Positions 25,901-34,719 of a stretch of 64,000 nt of DNA are shown here, in pieces; position 1 is the stretch's first letter, and each line of letters starts with the position of its first letter. This stretch comes from Amycolatopsis echigonensis. GTDB lineage: Bacteria; Actinomycetota; Actinomycetes; Mycobacteriales; Pseudonocardiaceae. The DNA lies in contig NZ_JACJHR010000001.1 of assembly GCF_014174495.1 (NCBI RefSeq), forward strand, positions 62,001 through 126,000. Direction: 5' to 3'. A program made the position numbers and the translations under genes. The notes beneath the pieces are model-generated. The model was not told the DNA's origin and searched no databases. It saw nothing but the letters and a program-made list of their open reading frames with translations.

Positions 25901-27049
25901 TCAGCTCCGGTGCCCGGCGAACCGCTCGTCGACCTCCTCGGCGGTCAGGCCGAAGTCCGCGAGGTCGTAGCGGTGCCGGGGTTTCGCGTCTCCGCTGCGG
26001 CTCCGTTCGTGCAGCGTGGCCATCTTCTCACGCGCTTGCGGGGCGAGGTCGAGGCCGAAGTGCTGGTAGACGCCTTCGACGGTGCCGATCGGATCGGCGA
26101 CGAAGTCCTCGTGCCGGACGTCGCAGAACTGCGCGGGGTCGTGGCGGGCGCGGGCCGCGGCGAACTGTTCCGCGCCGCGGGCCCAGAGGTCGAGTTGACT
26201 GCGCCCGACGACCTCACCGCGGAACGTGTCCGACCAGCCTTCCGAAGCCTGTTCGGTCAGGCTGCAGACCGACGCGATGACGGTGCTGGGCGCGCGATGA
26301 GTCTGCACGACCAGCGCGTCCGGATAGGCCTCCAGCAGCGCGTCGAGGGCGAACAGGTGGCTCGGGTTCTTGAGGACCCAGCGGCGGCCGGCGTCGGGCA
26401 GGCCGATGAGTTGCAGGTTGCGCCGGTGCCGTTGGTAGGCGTCGGTCCAGTCCTGGCCGTCGAGCCAGCGTGAGTAGCCGGGCACGTGCGCGAGGCATTC
26501 GTACGAGACGGATTTCAGCGACTGCCGCAGCAGCTGCCAGCATTCCTCGACCTGGTCGGCGGACATGTGGTGCAGGCCCATGAATTCGGGATGCTCGACG
26601 TGATGCTGTTCGTATCCAGCCTGGATCGCTTGGAAGACCGGGTTTTCCGGCCACGTCTCGCGCGGCGGGCGCGGTTGCGGCATTTCGGTCAGCCACACTT
26701 CGAGGCCCTGGTGTGCCGGGTCTTCGGTCAGCAGCCGGTGCAGCGCCGTGGTGCCGGTGCGCGGCAGGCCGGTGACGAAGATGGGCCGCTCGATGGGTAC
26801 GTCGGCGTACTGCGGATTCTGCTTCCACGAGGCTTCGCTGAGCAACCGTGCGACCAACGCGCCGCGCAGGAAAGCGCGGTGGACTTTGTTGCCGTACGGG
26901 GTCAAATTGGCTTCGTTCGCATAGGAATCGAGCAGGACGCGCAGACCTTCGAGGTATTCGTCGCCGCCGAAATCGTCGAGGCCGGTGATTTTCGTGGCGG
27001 ACGCGTGGAGGTCTTCGACCGTGCCGACGCTGTCTCGTCCTGGACGCAT
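25901..27049 (-). CDS. Sulfotransferase-family protein
   Basis: A 382-residue protein with the PAPS-dependent sulfotransferase fold. The 5'-phosphosulfate loop is [17 protein letters not shown] (about 91-107) and the 3'-phosphate region is [34 protein letters not shown] matches the family in between. Its start is 10 bp after the stop of the SDR gene, in an operon SDR-sulfotransferase with a DUF1214 gene at the head. The same three-gene order is what I remember for Mycobacterium tuberculosis Rv3531c-Rv3530c-Rv3529c. Whether it truly transfers sulfate is unproven for these relatives. Confidence 0.85.
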   Translation of the reverse strand: MRPGRDSVGTVEDLHASATKITGLDDFGGDEYLEGLRVLLDSYANEANLTPYGNKVHRAFLRGALVARLLSEASWKQNPQYADVPIERPIFVTGLPRTGTTALHRLLTEDPAHQGLEVWLTEMPQPRPPRETWPENPVFQAIQAGYEQHHVEHPEFMGLHHMSADQVEECWQLLRQSLKSVSYECLAHVPGYSRWLDGQDWTDAYQRHRRNLQLIGLPDAGRRWVLKNPSHLFALDALLEAYPDALVVQTHRAPSTVIASVCSLTEQASEGWSDTFRGEVVGRSQLDLWARGAEQFAAARARHDPAQFCDVRHEDFVADPIGTVEGVYQHFGLDLAPQAREKMATLHERSRSGDAKPRHRYDLADFGLTAEEVDERFAGHRS

Positions 27050-27059
27050 GCTCTTCCCC

Positions 27060-27839
27060 TCAGTGGTGGTATTCGCCGGCGTTGACGTCGAGGCATTGCC
27101 CGGTGACGCAGCGGGCGAGCGCGGAGGCGAGGAAGACGACGGTGTCGGCGATCTCGTCCGGTTCCGGGAGGCGGCGCAGGTCGATCGTCTCCGCTGTTTC
27201 GGCGTATACCTGCTCCGCGGGCACGCCGCGTTCCTTGGCCAGATAGGCGAAGTACCACTTGAGCGAATCCGCCCAGATGTAGCCAGGGGCAACGGAATTG
27301 ACCCGGATCCCGCGCGGGCCGAGTTCCGACGCGAGGCTCTGCGCGAGCGCGAGCAAACTCGCCTTCGCCATTTTGTACGCGCCGAAGGTGCGCCGGGAAT
27401 GCCGCAGCACCGCAGAGTTGATCATCACGACCGAACCGGCGCTCTCGGCGAGCGCTGAGGTGCAGAGCCGGGTCAGCCGGAGCGCGGCCAGCACGTTGGT
27501 CTCGAACCCGGCGCGCACCGCATCGAGATCGACCTCGGCGAGGTCGGTGATCGGCGGGATTGCGAAAGCGTTGTTCACCAAGGTGTCCAGCCGCCCGAAC
27601 TCGTTCAGCGCGGTCTCCACGAGCTTGGCCGCCGAAGCGTCGTCGGTGACGTCGGTGGGCACCGGGACGGCGCGGCGGCCGAGCGCTTCGACCTCGGCGG
27701 CGACCTCGGCGAGCCGGGACTCGGTGCGGGCCGCGAGGACCACGTCGGCCCCGGCCGCGGCGGAACGGAGGGCGATGGAGCGGCCGAGTCCCGGTCCGAT
27801 TCCGGACACGAGAACGACTTTGCCGGTCAGGAGGTCCAT
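27060..27839 (-). CDS. Short-chain dehydrogenase/reductase
   Basis: A 259-residue classical SDR. The cofactor loop is SGIGPGLG (TGxxxGxG-like), with AARTES indicating NADP preference, then NNAFA and the catalytic Ser...YxxxK region INSAVLRHSRRTFGAYKMAK. The C-terminal part (VTGQCLDVNAGEYHH) is typical. It lies 4 bp after the DUF1214 gene and 10 bp before the sulfotransferase gene, so all three are one transcript. Substrate unknown; the context hints at a steroid or lipid alcohol. Confidence 0.92.
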   Translation of the reverse strand: MDLLTGKVVLVSGIGPGLGRSIALRSAAAGADVVLAARTESRLAEVAAEVEALGRRAVPVPTDVTDDASAAKLVETALNEFGRLDTLVNNAFAIPPITDLAEVDLDAVRAGFETNVLAALRLTRLCTSALAESAGSVVMINSAVLRHSRRTFGAYKMAKASLLALAQSLASELGPRGIRVNSVAPGYIWADSLKWYFAYLAKERGVPAEQVYAETAETIDLRRLPEPDEIADTVVFLASALARCVTGQCLDVNAGEYHH

Positions 27840-27843
27840 CGGT

Positions 27844-29013
27844 TCAGCCCAGCATCCTGGCCGCGACCGCGGCCTGTCGCGCGGCGATCCGCTGCGCCCA
27901 TTCCTCCGGGGTCACGCGGGCTTCCCGGTGATACGGCAGCCGGTCCGGGAGTTCGCCGAACTTCACGACCTCGACTTCCGGACCGTCCTCTGTGGTCAGT
28001 TCCCGGGACAGCCGCTGCCAGCGGATCTGGACGTAGCCGCGGTCGTGCCCGGTGCGTTCGAGCCAGTTCGCGACGCCCGGGTCGCGTTCGCTGATCACGA
28101 ACCGCATCTTCCCGTCCGGGTCGACCCGGGCCTGGTCGGCGGTGAGGCTGGTCTGGTGGTGCACGTAGTCCAGTGAGACATACCAGGTGCTGCCGAGCTG
28201 GATGCCCTGGTACGGCGCGTCCGAACGCGGCACGGTGACGATCATGACCTCGTCGTCGGCGAGTTCGTAATGCCCGGCCGAGGAGTACTGCGTGGGCAGG
28301 CCGCCGGGCGTGCTGCGCGGCTCGGTCATCGTGTTCACCGGCAGGTTCAGGTAGAACCACTTCGGGAAGGCGAGGAACGTCCGCAGCCGGCTGAGCAGGA
28401 TTTTCCCGGTGACGCCGTACCGTTTCTCCATCGCGGTGCGGGTCAGGGCGGGCGGTGCCTCGCCGGTGGTGTCGGCGCAGCGGAGCTGGATCGTGCCGCG
28501 CCGTTCAGTCGCCCAGTCGCTGTAGACCTCGCGGACGACGAGCATCGACGAACCGGGTCCGAGCACGAAATAACCAGGCTCGGGATCGGGTTTCGCCGGG
28601 CCGAAGCGGATTTCGAAGGAGCCGTCGGCGGCGATCGGGATGTCGCGGTCGTCGAACGCGGTCATGCTGTCGGGCACCTCGACCGGCGTGTAGTCCCCGT
28701 TGAGGACCTGGAAGCTGAGGTCGGCGGTGGTCCCGCGGGTTCCGGTGACGACGTATTCGCGGTCCTCGCGGATGTTCGCGTTGAAGTAGAGGGTGTCCGG
28801 GTTGTCCAGGCCCATTTTCGTGTACGGGCCGGTGGACAGGGTGAAGTACGGGAAGTCCCGGTCGTAGGCCCACGCGGTCTGGACTGAGGCCCGGATGCTG
28901 CCCGCGAGGTAGTCGTAGCCCTCGACCAGGTCCTGTTCCGTCCGGACGTGCGGGGCCTCGGCAATGATCTTTTCGGCTTCGGCGATCGCGCCGGCGAGCG
29001 GTTCGGTCAGCAC
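27844..29013 (-). CDS. DUF1214-containing protein
   Basis: A 389-residue protein with a C-terminal DUF1214-like domain (WYVSLDYVHHQTSLTADQAR, MRFVISERDPGVANWLE) and a longer N-terminal part (ASVQTAWAYDRDFPYFTLS, LDNPDTLYFNANI). No enzyme motif is known to me for this family. The GTG at 29013 is chosen because GAGGAG stands 6 bases upstream; a start at 29037 has none. It heads the SDR/sulfotransferase operon and faces the IclR gene across a 14-bp palindrome at 29076-29089. Confidence 0.75.
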   Translation of the reverse strand: MLTEPLAGAIAEAEKIIAEAPHVRTEQDLVEGYDYLAGSIRASVQTAWAYDRDFPYFTLSTGPYTKMGLDNPDTLYFNANIREDREYVVTGTRGTTADLSFQVLNGDYTPVEVPDSMTAFDDRDIPIAADGSFEIRFGPAKPDPEPGYFVLGPGSSMLVVREVYSDWATERRGTIQLRCADTTGEAPPALTRTAMEKRYGVTGKILLSRLRTFLAFPKWFYLNLPVNTMTEPRSTPGGLPTQYSSAGHYELADDEVMIVTVPRSDAPYQGIQLGSTWYVSLDYVHHQTSLTADQARVDPDGKMRFVISERDPGVANWLERTGHDRGYVQIRWQRLSRELTTEDGPEVEVVKFGELPDRLPYHREARVTPEEWAQRIAARQAAVAARMLG

Positions 29014-29075
29014 CGGAGACTCCTCACGCTGGTCCAATTCTGTACCGGGGTGGTACGTTCGGTGTCGATCGAGAC

Positions 29076-29089
29076 TAGAACGCGTTCTA
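29076..29089. promoter_or_regulatory. KstR-like or IclR palindromic operator
   Basis: Perfect 14-bp palindrome TAGAACGCGTTCTA between the divergent DUF1214 and IclR genes. It fits the TNNAACNNGTTNNA form that I know for the mycobacterial/rhodococcal cholesterol regulator KstR. The adjacent IclR protein is the other candidate binder. Confidence 0.65.
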
Positions 29090-29100
29090 AGGACGGGTCA

Positions 29101-29988
29101 ATGGCGGTTGCTCGGCGCTCGCCGCCGACCGAACGGGTCGTGCGGCTGCTGGACTACTTCGCGGCTCGGCCGGGGCAGCGCTTCGGGCTGTCCGCGCTGG
29201 CCCGCGAACTGGACTTGAGCAAGCCGACCTGTCTCGGGATCCTCACCGAGCTGACCGCCGGTGGCTACGTGGTCCGCGACCCCCGGACGACGACGTATCG
29301 CCTGGGCCCGGCGATGATCGCGGCCGGACGCGCGGCGGGAGAGGGCTTCGGAGCCAGCGAAATCGCCCGCACCCACCTGGAAGAACTCAGCGCGCGGTAC
29401 GAGGCGACGTGCACCGCGTCGGCGGTGGTCGACGGGCGCATCCTGATGCTGCAGAGCGCCGGACCGGGCAAGGTGCGGCTCGGCGAGACGTATCCGTTCG
29501 CGCCGCCGGTCGGGCTGATGTACGTGCTGTGGGACGCCGACTCCGCCTTCGACGCCTGGCTCGCGACGCCGCCCGCGGTGCCGGTCCGGCTGGACGAGGC
29601 GTACCTGCGGCGCGTGGTCGCCGAGTGCCGGGAACACGGCTATCTGGTGGAAAGCCTGACGTCAGCGGGACGGCGGCTCTACACGCTGATGGCGGGCGTG
29701 GCGGCGGGGGATCTGCCGCCCGAGGTGCGCGGGCTGGTCGGCGAGCTGGTGTCGAGCCTGGGGGAGCGGGTGTACCTCGGCGCGGACCTCGAACCGCGGA
29801 AGAAGCACGCGGTCAGCCTGCTCGCCGCCCCGACTTTCGACGCGGCGGGGCGGCAGGAACTGGTGCTGACCCTGTCGGTCGGCGAACCGATCACCGGCGC
29901 GGAAATCGCGCGCCGGGGTGCGGCGCTGGCGGCGGTCGCGGACGCGGTGACCGCCGAGGCGGGCGGAGTGCGTCCTGCTCGGGCGTGA
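29101..29988 (+). CDS. IclR-family transcriptional regulator
   Basis: A 295-residue IclR protein: N-terminal winged HTH (ERVVRLLDYFAARPGQRFGL, SALARELDLSKPTCLGILTE, then GGYVVRDPRTTTYRLGP) and an effector-binding domain (HLEELSARYEATCTASAVVD, GLMYVLWDADSAFDAWL, AAPTFDAAGRQELVLTLSVG). ATG 29101 follows AAGGACGGGTCA. It is divergent from the DUF1214-SDR-sulfotransferase operon, which it may control. Confidence 0.9.
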   Translation: MAVARRSPPTERVVRLLDYFAARPGQRFGLSALARELDLSKPTCLGILTELTAGGYVVRDPRTTTYRLGPAMIAAGRAAGEGFGASEIARTHLEELSARYEATCTASAVVDGRILMLQSAGPGKVRLGETYPFAPPVGLMYVLWDADSAFDAWLATPPAVPVRLDEAYLRRVVAECREHGYLVESLTSAGRRLYTLMAGVAAGDLPPEVRGLVGELVSSLGERVYLGADLEPRKKHAVSLLAAPTFDAAGRQELVLTLSVGEPITGAEIARRGAALAAVADAVTAEAGGVRPARA

Positions 29989-30030
29989 AGGAGCATTGCC
30001 CGGAACTCCAGCGGTCCCTGACCGCCGTGG

Positions 30031-30504
30031 TCAGGCTGGCTGGCCCCACATGTTCGCCGTCAGGTTCCACCCCGGCTGGTCCTTCATCGAGACCAGCGTT
30101 TCGTACAGCCGCTCGTACCCGGTGCTGCTGATCCGCCACTCGCCGTCCTCGCGCCGGTACGTGTCCTCGTAGTACGCGGCTCCCTCGATCACCACCCGGT
30201 GTTCGGCGACGATCACCTTGTCCTGGAACAGCCACCGGCCGGTCGCCGTGTCGCCGTCGATTTCGATGTCCGGGTGGCCGGCGAAGTGCATCGTCGTGAT
30301 GCCGGGGCCGACGGCGGTGCGCAGGAACTCCATGAGCGCGTCGCGGTTGTCGAAGTTCAGCGGTTCGCCGTAGGACGGCGTGCCGTAGTGCACGCGGGCG
30401 TCGGCGGTCAGCGTCTCCGCCATCTCGTCCCAGCGCTTCAGATCGAGGCAGCGGAGGTAGCGGAATTTCACGCGGCGGATTTCTTCGAGTGCGGCGAGGT
30501 CCAT
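30031..30504 (-). CDS. NTF2-like (SnoaL-type) protein
   Basis: A 157-residue NTF2-fold protein of the SnoaL_4 kind. The start MDLAALEEIRRVKFRYLRCL, then LKRWDEMAETLTADARVHYG, and the strands TTMHFAGHPDIEIDGDTATG and WRISSTGYERLYET are the usual pattern. These small cone-shaped proteins act as isomerases, dehydratases or cyclases, or have no enzyme activity. It stands alone, convergent with the IclR gene and divergent from cysD. Confidence 0.82.
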   Translation of the reverse strand: MDLAALEEIRRVKFRYLRCLDLKRWDEMAETLTADARVHYGTPSYGEPLNFDNRDALMEFLRTAVGPGITTMHFAGHPDIEIDGDTATGRWLFQDKVIVAEHRVVIEGAAYYEDTYRREDGEWRISSTGYERLYETLVSMKDQPGWNLTANMWGQPA

Positions 30505-30585
30505 GCGCTCAGCGTCCTCCGCCGCTTGACCCTGCGCAAGAACCTGTTCTACTTTTTTGTCCTCGAACCCGGAAGGGCGGATCCG

Positions 30586-31503
30586 ATGGCGACCCAGGCA
30601 GCCCCGGCCTACGAGCTGAGCCACCTCGGTGCGCTCGAAGCCGAAGCCGTGCACGTCTTCCGCGAGGTCGCGGCGACCTTCGAACGGCCGGTGCTGCTGT
30701 TCTCCGGCGGGAAAGACTCGATGGTGATGCTGCACGTCGCGGCGAAAGCGTTCTGGCCCGCGCCGCTGCCGTTCCCGGTCATGCACGTCGACACCGGGCA
30801 CAATTTCGACGAGGTCATCCGCTTCCGGGACGAAACCGTCGAGCGCTACGGACTGCGGCTGGTGGTCGCGAGCGTCCAGGACGACATCGACGCGGGCCGG
30901 AGCGTCGAGGATCCCAAGGCGGGCCGGAACCGGCTCCAGACGGCCACGCTGCTGCGCGGCATCCGCGAGAACGGCTTCGACGCGGTGTTCGGCGGCGCGC
31001 GGCGCGACGAGGAGAAAGCCCGCGCCAAGGAACGGGTGTTCAGCTTCCGCGACGAGTTCGGGCAATGGGATCCCCGGCGGCAGCGTCCGGAATTGTGGAA
31101 TCTCTACAACGGCAGGCATCGCAAAGGCGAGCACATCCGCGTTTTCCCGCTGTCGAACTGGACCGAGCTGGACATCTGGCAGTACGTCGAAGCGGAGGAC
31201 ATCACCCTGCCGTCGCTGTATTACGCGCATCGCCGGCCGGTGGTCCAGCGCGACGGGATGCTGCTCGCGAATACCCGGTTTCTCCCCCTGGCTGAGGGCG
31301 AAGTTCCTTACCCTGCAACGGTGCGCTTCCGCACAATCGGCGACGCGACCTGCACCGGCTGCGTCGAGTCGACCGCATCCTCCCCGTCGGACGTGGTGGC
31401 CGAGGTCGCCGCGACGCGGGTCACCGAACGCGGCGCGACCCGGGCCGACGACCGGATTTCCGAGGCCGGGATGGAAGACCGCAAAAAGGAAGGCTACTTC
31501 TGA
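30586..31503 (+). CDS. cysD: Sulfate adenylyltransferase small subunit
   Basis: The 305-residue ATP-pyrophosphatase-type subunit that, with CysN, makes adenosine 5'-phosphosulfate (APS) from sulfate and ATP. The PP-loop is LLFSGGKDSMVML (SGGKDS at 40-45), followed by VDTGHNFDEVIRFRDE, GARRDEEKARAKERVFSFRD and the C-terminal TGCVESTASS. ATG 30586 is chosen because the first conserved residues (YELSHLGALEAEA) begin at about 9. The stop and the cysN start overlap (TGATG). Confidence 0.95.
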   Translation: MATQAAPAYELSHLGALEAEAVHVFREVAATFERPVLLFSGGKDSMVMLHVAAKAFWPAPLPFPVMHVDTGHNFDEVIRFRDETVERYGLRLVVASVQDDIDAGRSVEDPKAGRNRLQTATLLRGIRENGFDAVFGGARRDEEKARAKERVFSFRDEFGQWDPRRQRPELWNLYNGRHRKGEHIRVFPLSNWTELDIWQYVEAEDITLPSLYYAHRRPVVQRDGMLLANTRFLPLAEGEVPYPATVRFRTIGDATCTGCVESTASSPSDVVAEVAATRVTERGATRADDRISEAGMEDRKKEGYF

Positions 31504-33341
31504 TGAGCGCCGGGGACCGGGTCACGACCGTGCGGATCGCGACCGCGGGCAGCGTGGACGACGGAAAATCCACCCTGATCGGCCGCTTGCTGTTCGATTC
31601 GAAGACAGTCTTCACCGACCAGCTCGAGGCCGTCGAGCGCACGAGCCGGGACCGGGGCGACGCGTATCCGGATCTCGCCCTGCTCACCGACGGCCTGCGC
31701 GCGGAACGCGAACAGGGCATCACGATCGACGTCGCGCACCGGTATTTCGCCACGCCCCGCCGGAAGTTCATCATCGCCGACACCCCGGGACACGTGCAGT
31801 ACACCCGGAACATGGTCACCGGAGCGTCCACTTCGGACGTCGCGCTGATCCTGGTCGACGCGCGCAAGGGCGTGCTCGAACAGTCGCGCCGGCACGCGTT
31901 CCTGGCCAGTCTGCTGGGCATCCGGCACCTGGTGGTGTGCGTGAACAAAATGGACCTCGTCGACTGGTCGCAGGAGCGGTTCGAGGAAATCCGCGAAGAA
32001 TTCCGCCGGTTCGCGATGAAATTGCAGACCCCGGATCTGACGTTCGTGCCGATGTCCGCGCTGCACGGCGACAACGTGGTGCACCGGGGTGCGAGCATGC
32101 CTTGGTACGAAGGCACTTCGCTGTTGCACCACCTGGAACAGGTGCACGTCGCGTCCGACCGGAATCTGGTCGACGCGCGTTTTCCGGTGCAATATGTGAT
32201 TCGCGAGCACAGCCGGGATTTCCGCGGGTACGCCGGGACCGTGGCCGGCGGTGTGTTCAAGCCCGGCGACGAGGTGACCGTGCTGCCGTCCGGGTTCACC
32301 ACGACGGTGCGCGCGATCTGGGGTCCGGGCGGGGTGGAGGTGAGTGAGGCGTTCGCTTCGCTGGCCGTCACGATCGAGCTTGCCGACGAGCTGGACCTCG
32401 GCCGCGGCGACCTGATCTGCCGCCCGGGCAACCGTCCGCACGTGGGCCAGGATGTCGACGCCATGGTGTGCTGGTTCTCCGAGCAGGCCGCGCTCGCCCC
32501 GGGTGCGAGCTACCTCGTCCGGCACACCACTCGCGAGACCAAGGCCGAGATTCGCGCGCTCGACTACCGGCTGGACGTCACCACGCTCCACCGTGACGAA
32601 TCCGCGGAGTCGTTGTCGCTCAATGAAATCGGCCGGGTCCGCCTGCGGACGCGGCAGCCGCTTCTGTTCGATCCCTACCTCCGCAACCGGCCGACCGGCG
32701 GTTTCCTCCTGGTCGACGAACACTCCGGCGACACCGTCGGGGCGGGCATGATCACCGGCCCGAGCACGACGGCACCGAACGTGGTCTGGCATCCGGCGGC
32801 GGTGTCGCGCGACGAACGCGCGACCCGCGGCCGGACCGTCTGGCTCACCGGGCTGTCCGCGTCGGGCAAGTCGAGCGTGGCCGTGGAGCTGGAGCGTCGG
32901 CTGGTCGCCTCAGGCCGCCCCGCCTACCTGCTCGACGGAGACAACCTCCGGCACGGCCTCACCAGCGACCTCGGCTTCGCCCCGGCCGAGCGAGCCGAGA
33001 ACATCCGCCGCGTCGCTGAGGTCGCCAAGCTGTTCGCGGACGCTGGGGTAGTGGCGGTCGTGTCGTTGATCAGCCCGTACCAGGCCGACCGCGCACTGGC
33101 CCGGGCAGTGCACGAAGCCGCGGGTTTGCCGTTCCTGGAGGTTTTCGTCGACACGCCGCTCGAAGTGTGCGAGGACCGCGATCCGAAGGGCATGTACGCC
33201 AAGGCGCGCGCGGGCGAAATCACCGGATTCACCGGAGTGGACGCGCCCTACGAACGGCCCGCGTCCCCGGACCTGGTGCTGCGCCCGGAAAACGGCGACC
33301 CAGCAGCGATGGCCGCGCTGGTTCTCGCTGCCCTGGAGTGA
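31503..33341 (+). CDS. cysNC: Bifunctional sulfate adenylyltransferase subunit 1/APS kinase
   Basis: A 612-residue fusion. The CysN GTPase part has the P-loop GSVDDGKST (16-24), DTPGH (93-97) and NKMD (near 150), and it drives APS synthesis by GTP hydrolysis. From about residue 440 the CysC kinase part follows, with P-loop GLSASGKSS near 450, DGDNLRHGL and the lid region FTGVDAPYERP. It turns APS into PAPS. With cysD this gives PAPS for assimilation or for sulfotransferases; a sulfotransferase-family gene lies 3.5 kb upstream. No reductase gene (cysH) is in the window. Confidence 0.95.
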   Translation: MSAGDRVTTVRIATAGSVDDGKSTLIGRLLFDSKTVFTDQLEAVERTSRDRGDAYPDLALLTDGLRAEREQGITIDVAHRYFATPRRKFIIADTPGHVQYTRNMVTGASTSDVALILVDARKGVLEQSRRHAFLASLLGIRHLVVCVNKMDLVDWSQERFEEIREEFRRFAMKLQTPDLTFVPMSALHGDNVVHRGASMPWYEGTSLLHHLEQVHVASDRNLVDARFPVQYVIREHSRDFRGYAGTVAGGVFKPGDEVTVLPSGFTTTVRAIWGPGGVEVSEAFASLAVTIELADELDLGRGDLICRPGNRPHVGQDVDAMVCWFSEQAALAPGASYLVRHTTRETKAEIRALDYRLDVTTLHRDESAESLSLNEIGRVRLRTRQPLLFDPYLRNRPTGGFLLVDEHSGDTVGAGMITGPSTTAPNVVWHPAAVSRDERATRGRTVWLTGLSASGKSSVAVELERRLVASGRPAYLLDGDNLRHGLTSDLGFAPAERAENIRRVAEVAKLFADAGVVAVVSLISPYQADRALARAVHEAAGLPFLEVFVDTPLEVCEDRDPKGMYAKARAGEITGFTGVDAPYERPASPDLVLRPENGDPAAMAALVLAALE

Positions 33342-33537
33342 GGTCGAGGATCGGGCAGGCGTGCCGGACCAGCTGTCGCGCCTGCGCTCCGACCCGAGCC
33401 TGAACCTCGCCCGAACGCGCAACCATCATGTCGGCCACGGACCGCGCCACGGCCTGGGCACCCAGACGGCGCGGCTGGAACCGCAGGTCGCGCCGCCAAC
33501 CGACCGGGGCTCACCAGGAAATTTCCCGGCGAACCCC

Positions 33538-34719
33538 TCACCAGCCGCTGCGATAGAAACTCCGCGACACGTAACTGCTCGCCTCCCCGGCCCGCTCGGC
33601 GCACAGCTCCTCCTTCACCGCCCGCGCCTGCTTGACCAAGGGGTCGTCCCCGGGCGCGAGTGCCAGCAAGTCGATGACATGCAACGCCTCCTGCACCCGT
33701 CCCTCCTCGCGCAGCCGTGAGGCGTGGTCGAGCACCGCCTGCTTGTCCGTGATCGCCTCGGCCCGGGCTGCGGCCGCGACGTCCGGGCGGGACGGGTGCA
33801 GCGTCGTCGGATTCCCGTCCCACCAGCCGGTTTCCGAGCGGACGATGTCGCGGACAATGTACTCGCGGTGCCCGTAGTGCTCGCGCATCCACGGCACGTC
33901 GAACAGCTCGGCCGGATAGCGGAGATCGTGCACGATGTCGTCCGCCCGCTTGCCCTGGTTGAGCCGGTCCACGACCGCACTGCGCAGCCACCGGAGCGCG
34001 GCCGCGGTCATGGTGAGCTGCCGGACGGGATTCTCGCGGACTACGGGACCGAACTCCGGCACCAGCACGGCCGGGTTCAGCGCGGCGAGCCGGTCCAAGG
34101 TGTCGGCCCAGCGGACGGTGTCGCGCATGGTTCGCATCGGCGTGCCGATGTTGGGGATGCCGTTGATCACCGCGGCACTGCCGTACAGAACCCGCTGGGA
34201 CGGCAGCCATACGGCGGTCACGTCGTCCGTTTCGGACGGTGCCCACAGCAGCCGGACGTCCGGGGCCAGCGTCATCGCTTCGCGGTAGGTCTGGTCGGGG
34301 AAGGTGATCGGCGGCGGAGCCGTCAGGTCGGGCATCGCGCGGCGGAACTGCCGGGTGTTGATGTGGTTCTGCAGCCCGGCCGTCTCCAGATACCGCTGGT
34401 AGCGCCGGATGACGTTCTCGTGCGCCACGACGGTCGGGCGGCGTTGGCCGTGCGCGGCGGCGTAGTCGAAGAACCCGGGCACGCCGTAGTTGTAGCCGAG
34501 ATGTCCGTGGCTGTAGACGATCCACCGCACCGGTTCGCCCAGCTGGTCCAGTACCGGCGCGACGACATCCGGGGACGGCCCGGTGTCGACCACGACGAGG
34601 CCCGAAGGCGTTTCCACGGCCAGGCTGTTGCCCTGCAGGCCGATCGTGCGGACGCCGGGCGCGACCTCGGTGATCTCGCCGGTGCCGTAGAGCGGGTTCT
34701 TCCGGTCCTGGAACGGCAT
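33538..34719 (-). CDS. MBL-fold alkyl-sulfatase-like protein with lost metal ligands
   Basis: A 393-residue paralogue of the MBL hydrolase encoded two genes upstream. The fold is readable: GLVVVDTGPSP, VRWIVYSHGHLGYNYG, VVAHENVIRRYQRY, TDDVTAVWLPSQRVLYG and a C-terminal alkyl-sulfatase dimerisation-like part (WWDGNPTTLHPSRPD). The metal centre is degraded, however. HxHxDH is HGHLGY (71-76), the bridging Asp of GDFF-type motifs is replaced (GSAA), and the ligand His of LLPGHG is Phe (LVPEFG). It is probably not a normal zinc hydrolase. Its ATG overlaps the stop of the MFS gene. Confidence 0.8.
   Translation of the reverse strand: MPFQDRKNPLYGTGEITEVAPGVRTIGLQGNSLAVETPSGLVVVDTGPSPDVVAPVLDQLGEPVRWIVYSHGHLGYNYGVPGFFDYAAAHGQRRPTVVAHENVIRRYQRYLETAGLQNHINTRQFRRAMPDLTAPPPITFPDQTYREAMTLAPDVRLLWAPSETDDVTAVWLPSQRVLYGSAAVINGIPNIGTPMRTMRDTVRWADTLDRLAALNPAVLVPEFGPVVRENPVRQLTMTAAALRWLRSAVVDRLNQGKRADDIVHDLRYPAELFDVPWMREHYGHREYIVRDIVRSETGWWDGNPTTLHPSRPDVAAAARAEAITDKQAVLDHASRLREEGRVQEALHVIDLLALAPGDDPLVKQARAVKEELCAERAGEASSYVSRSFYRSGW

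Noticed and set aside
33342..33537. A possible small gene after cysNC
   Set aside because: Short frames exist on both strands but none has a start with ribosome site or a recognisable product.
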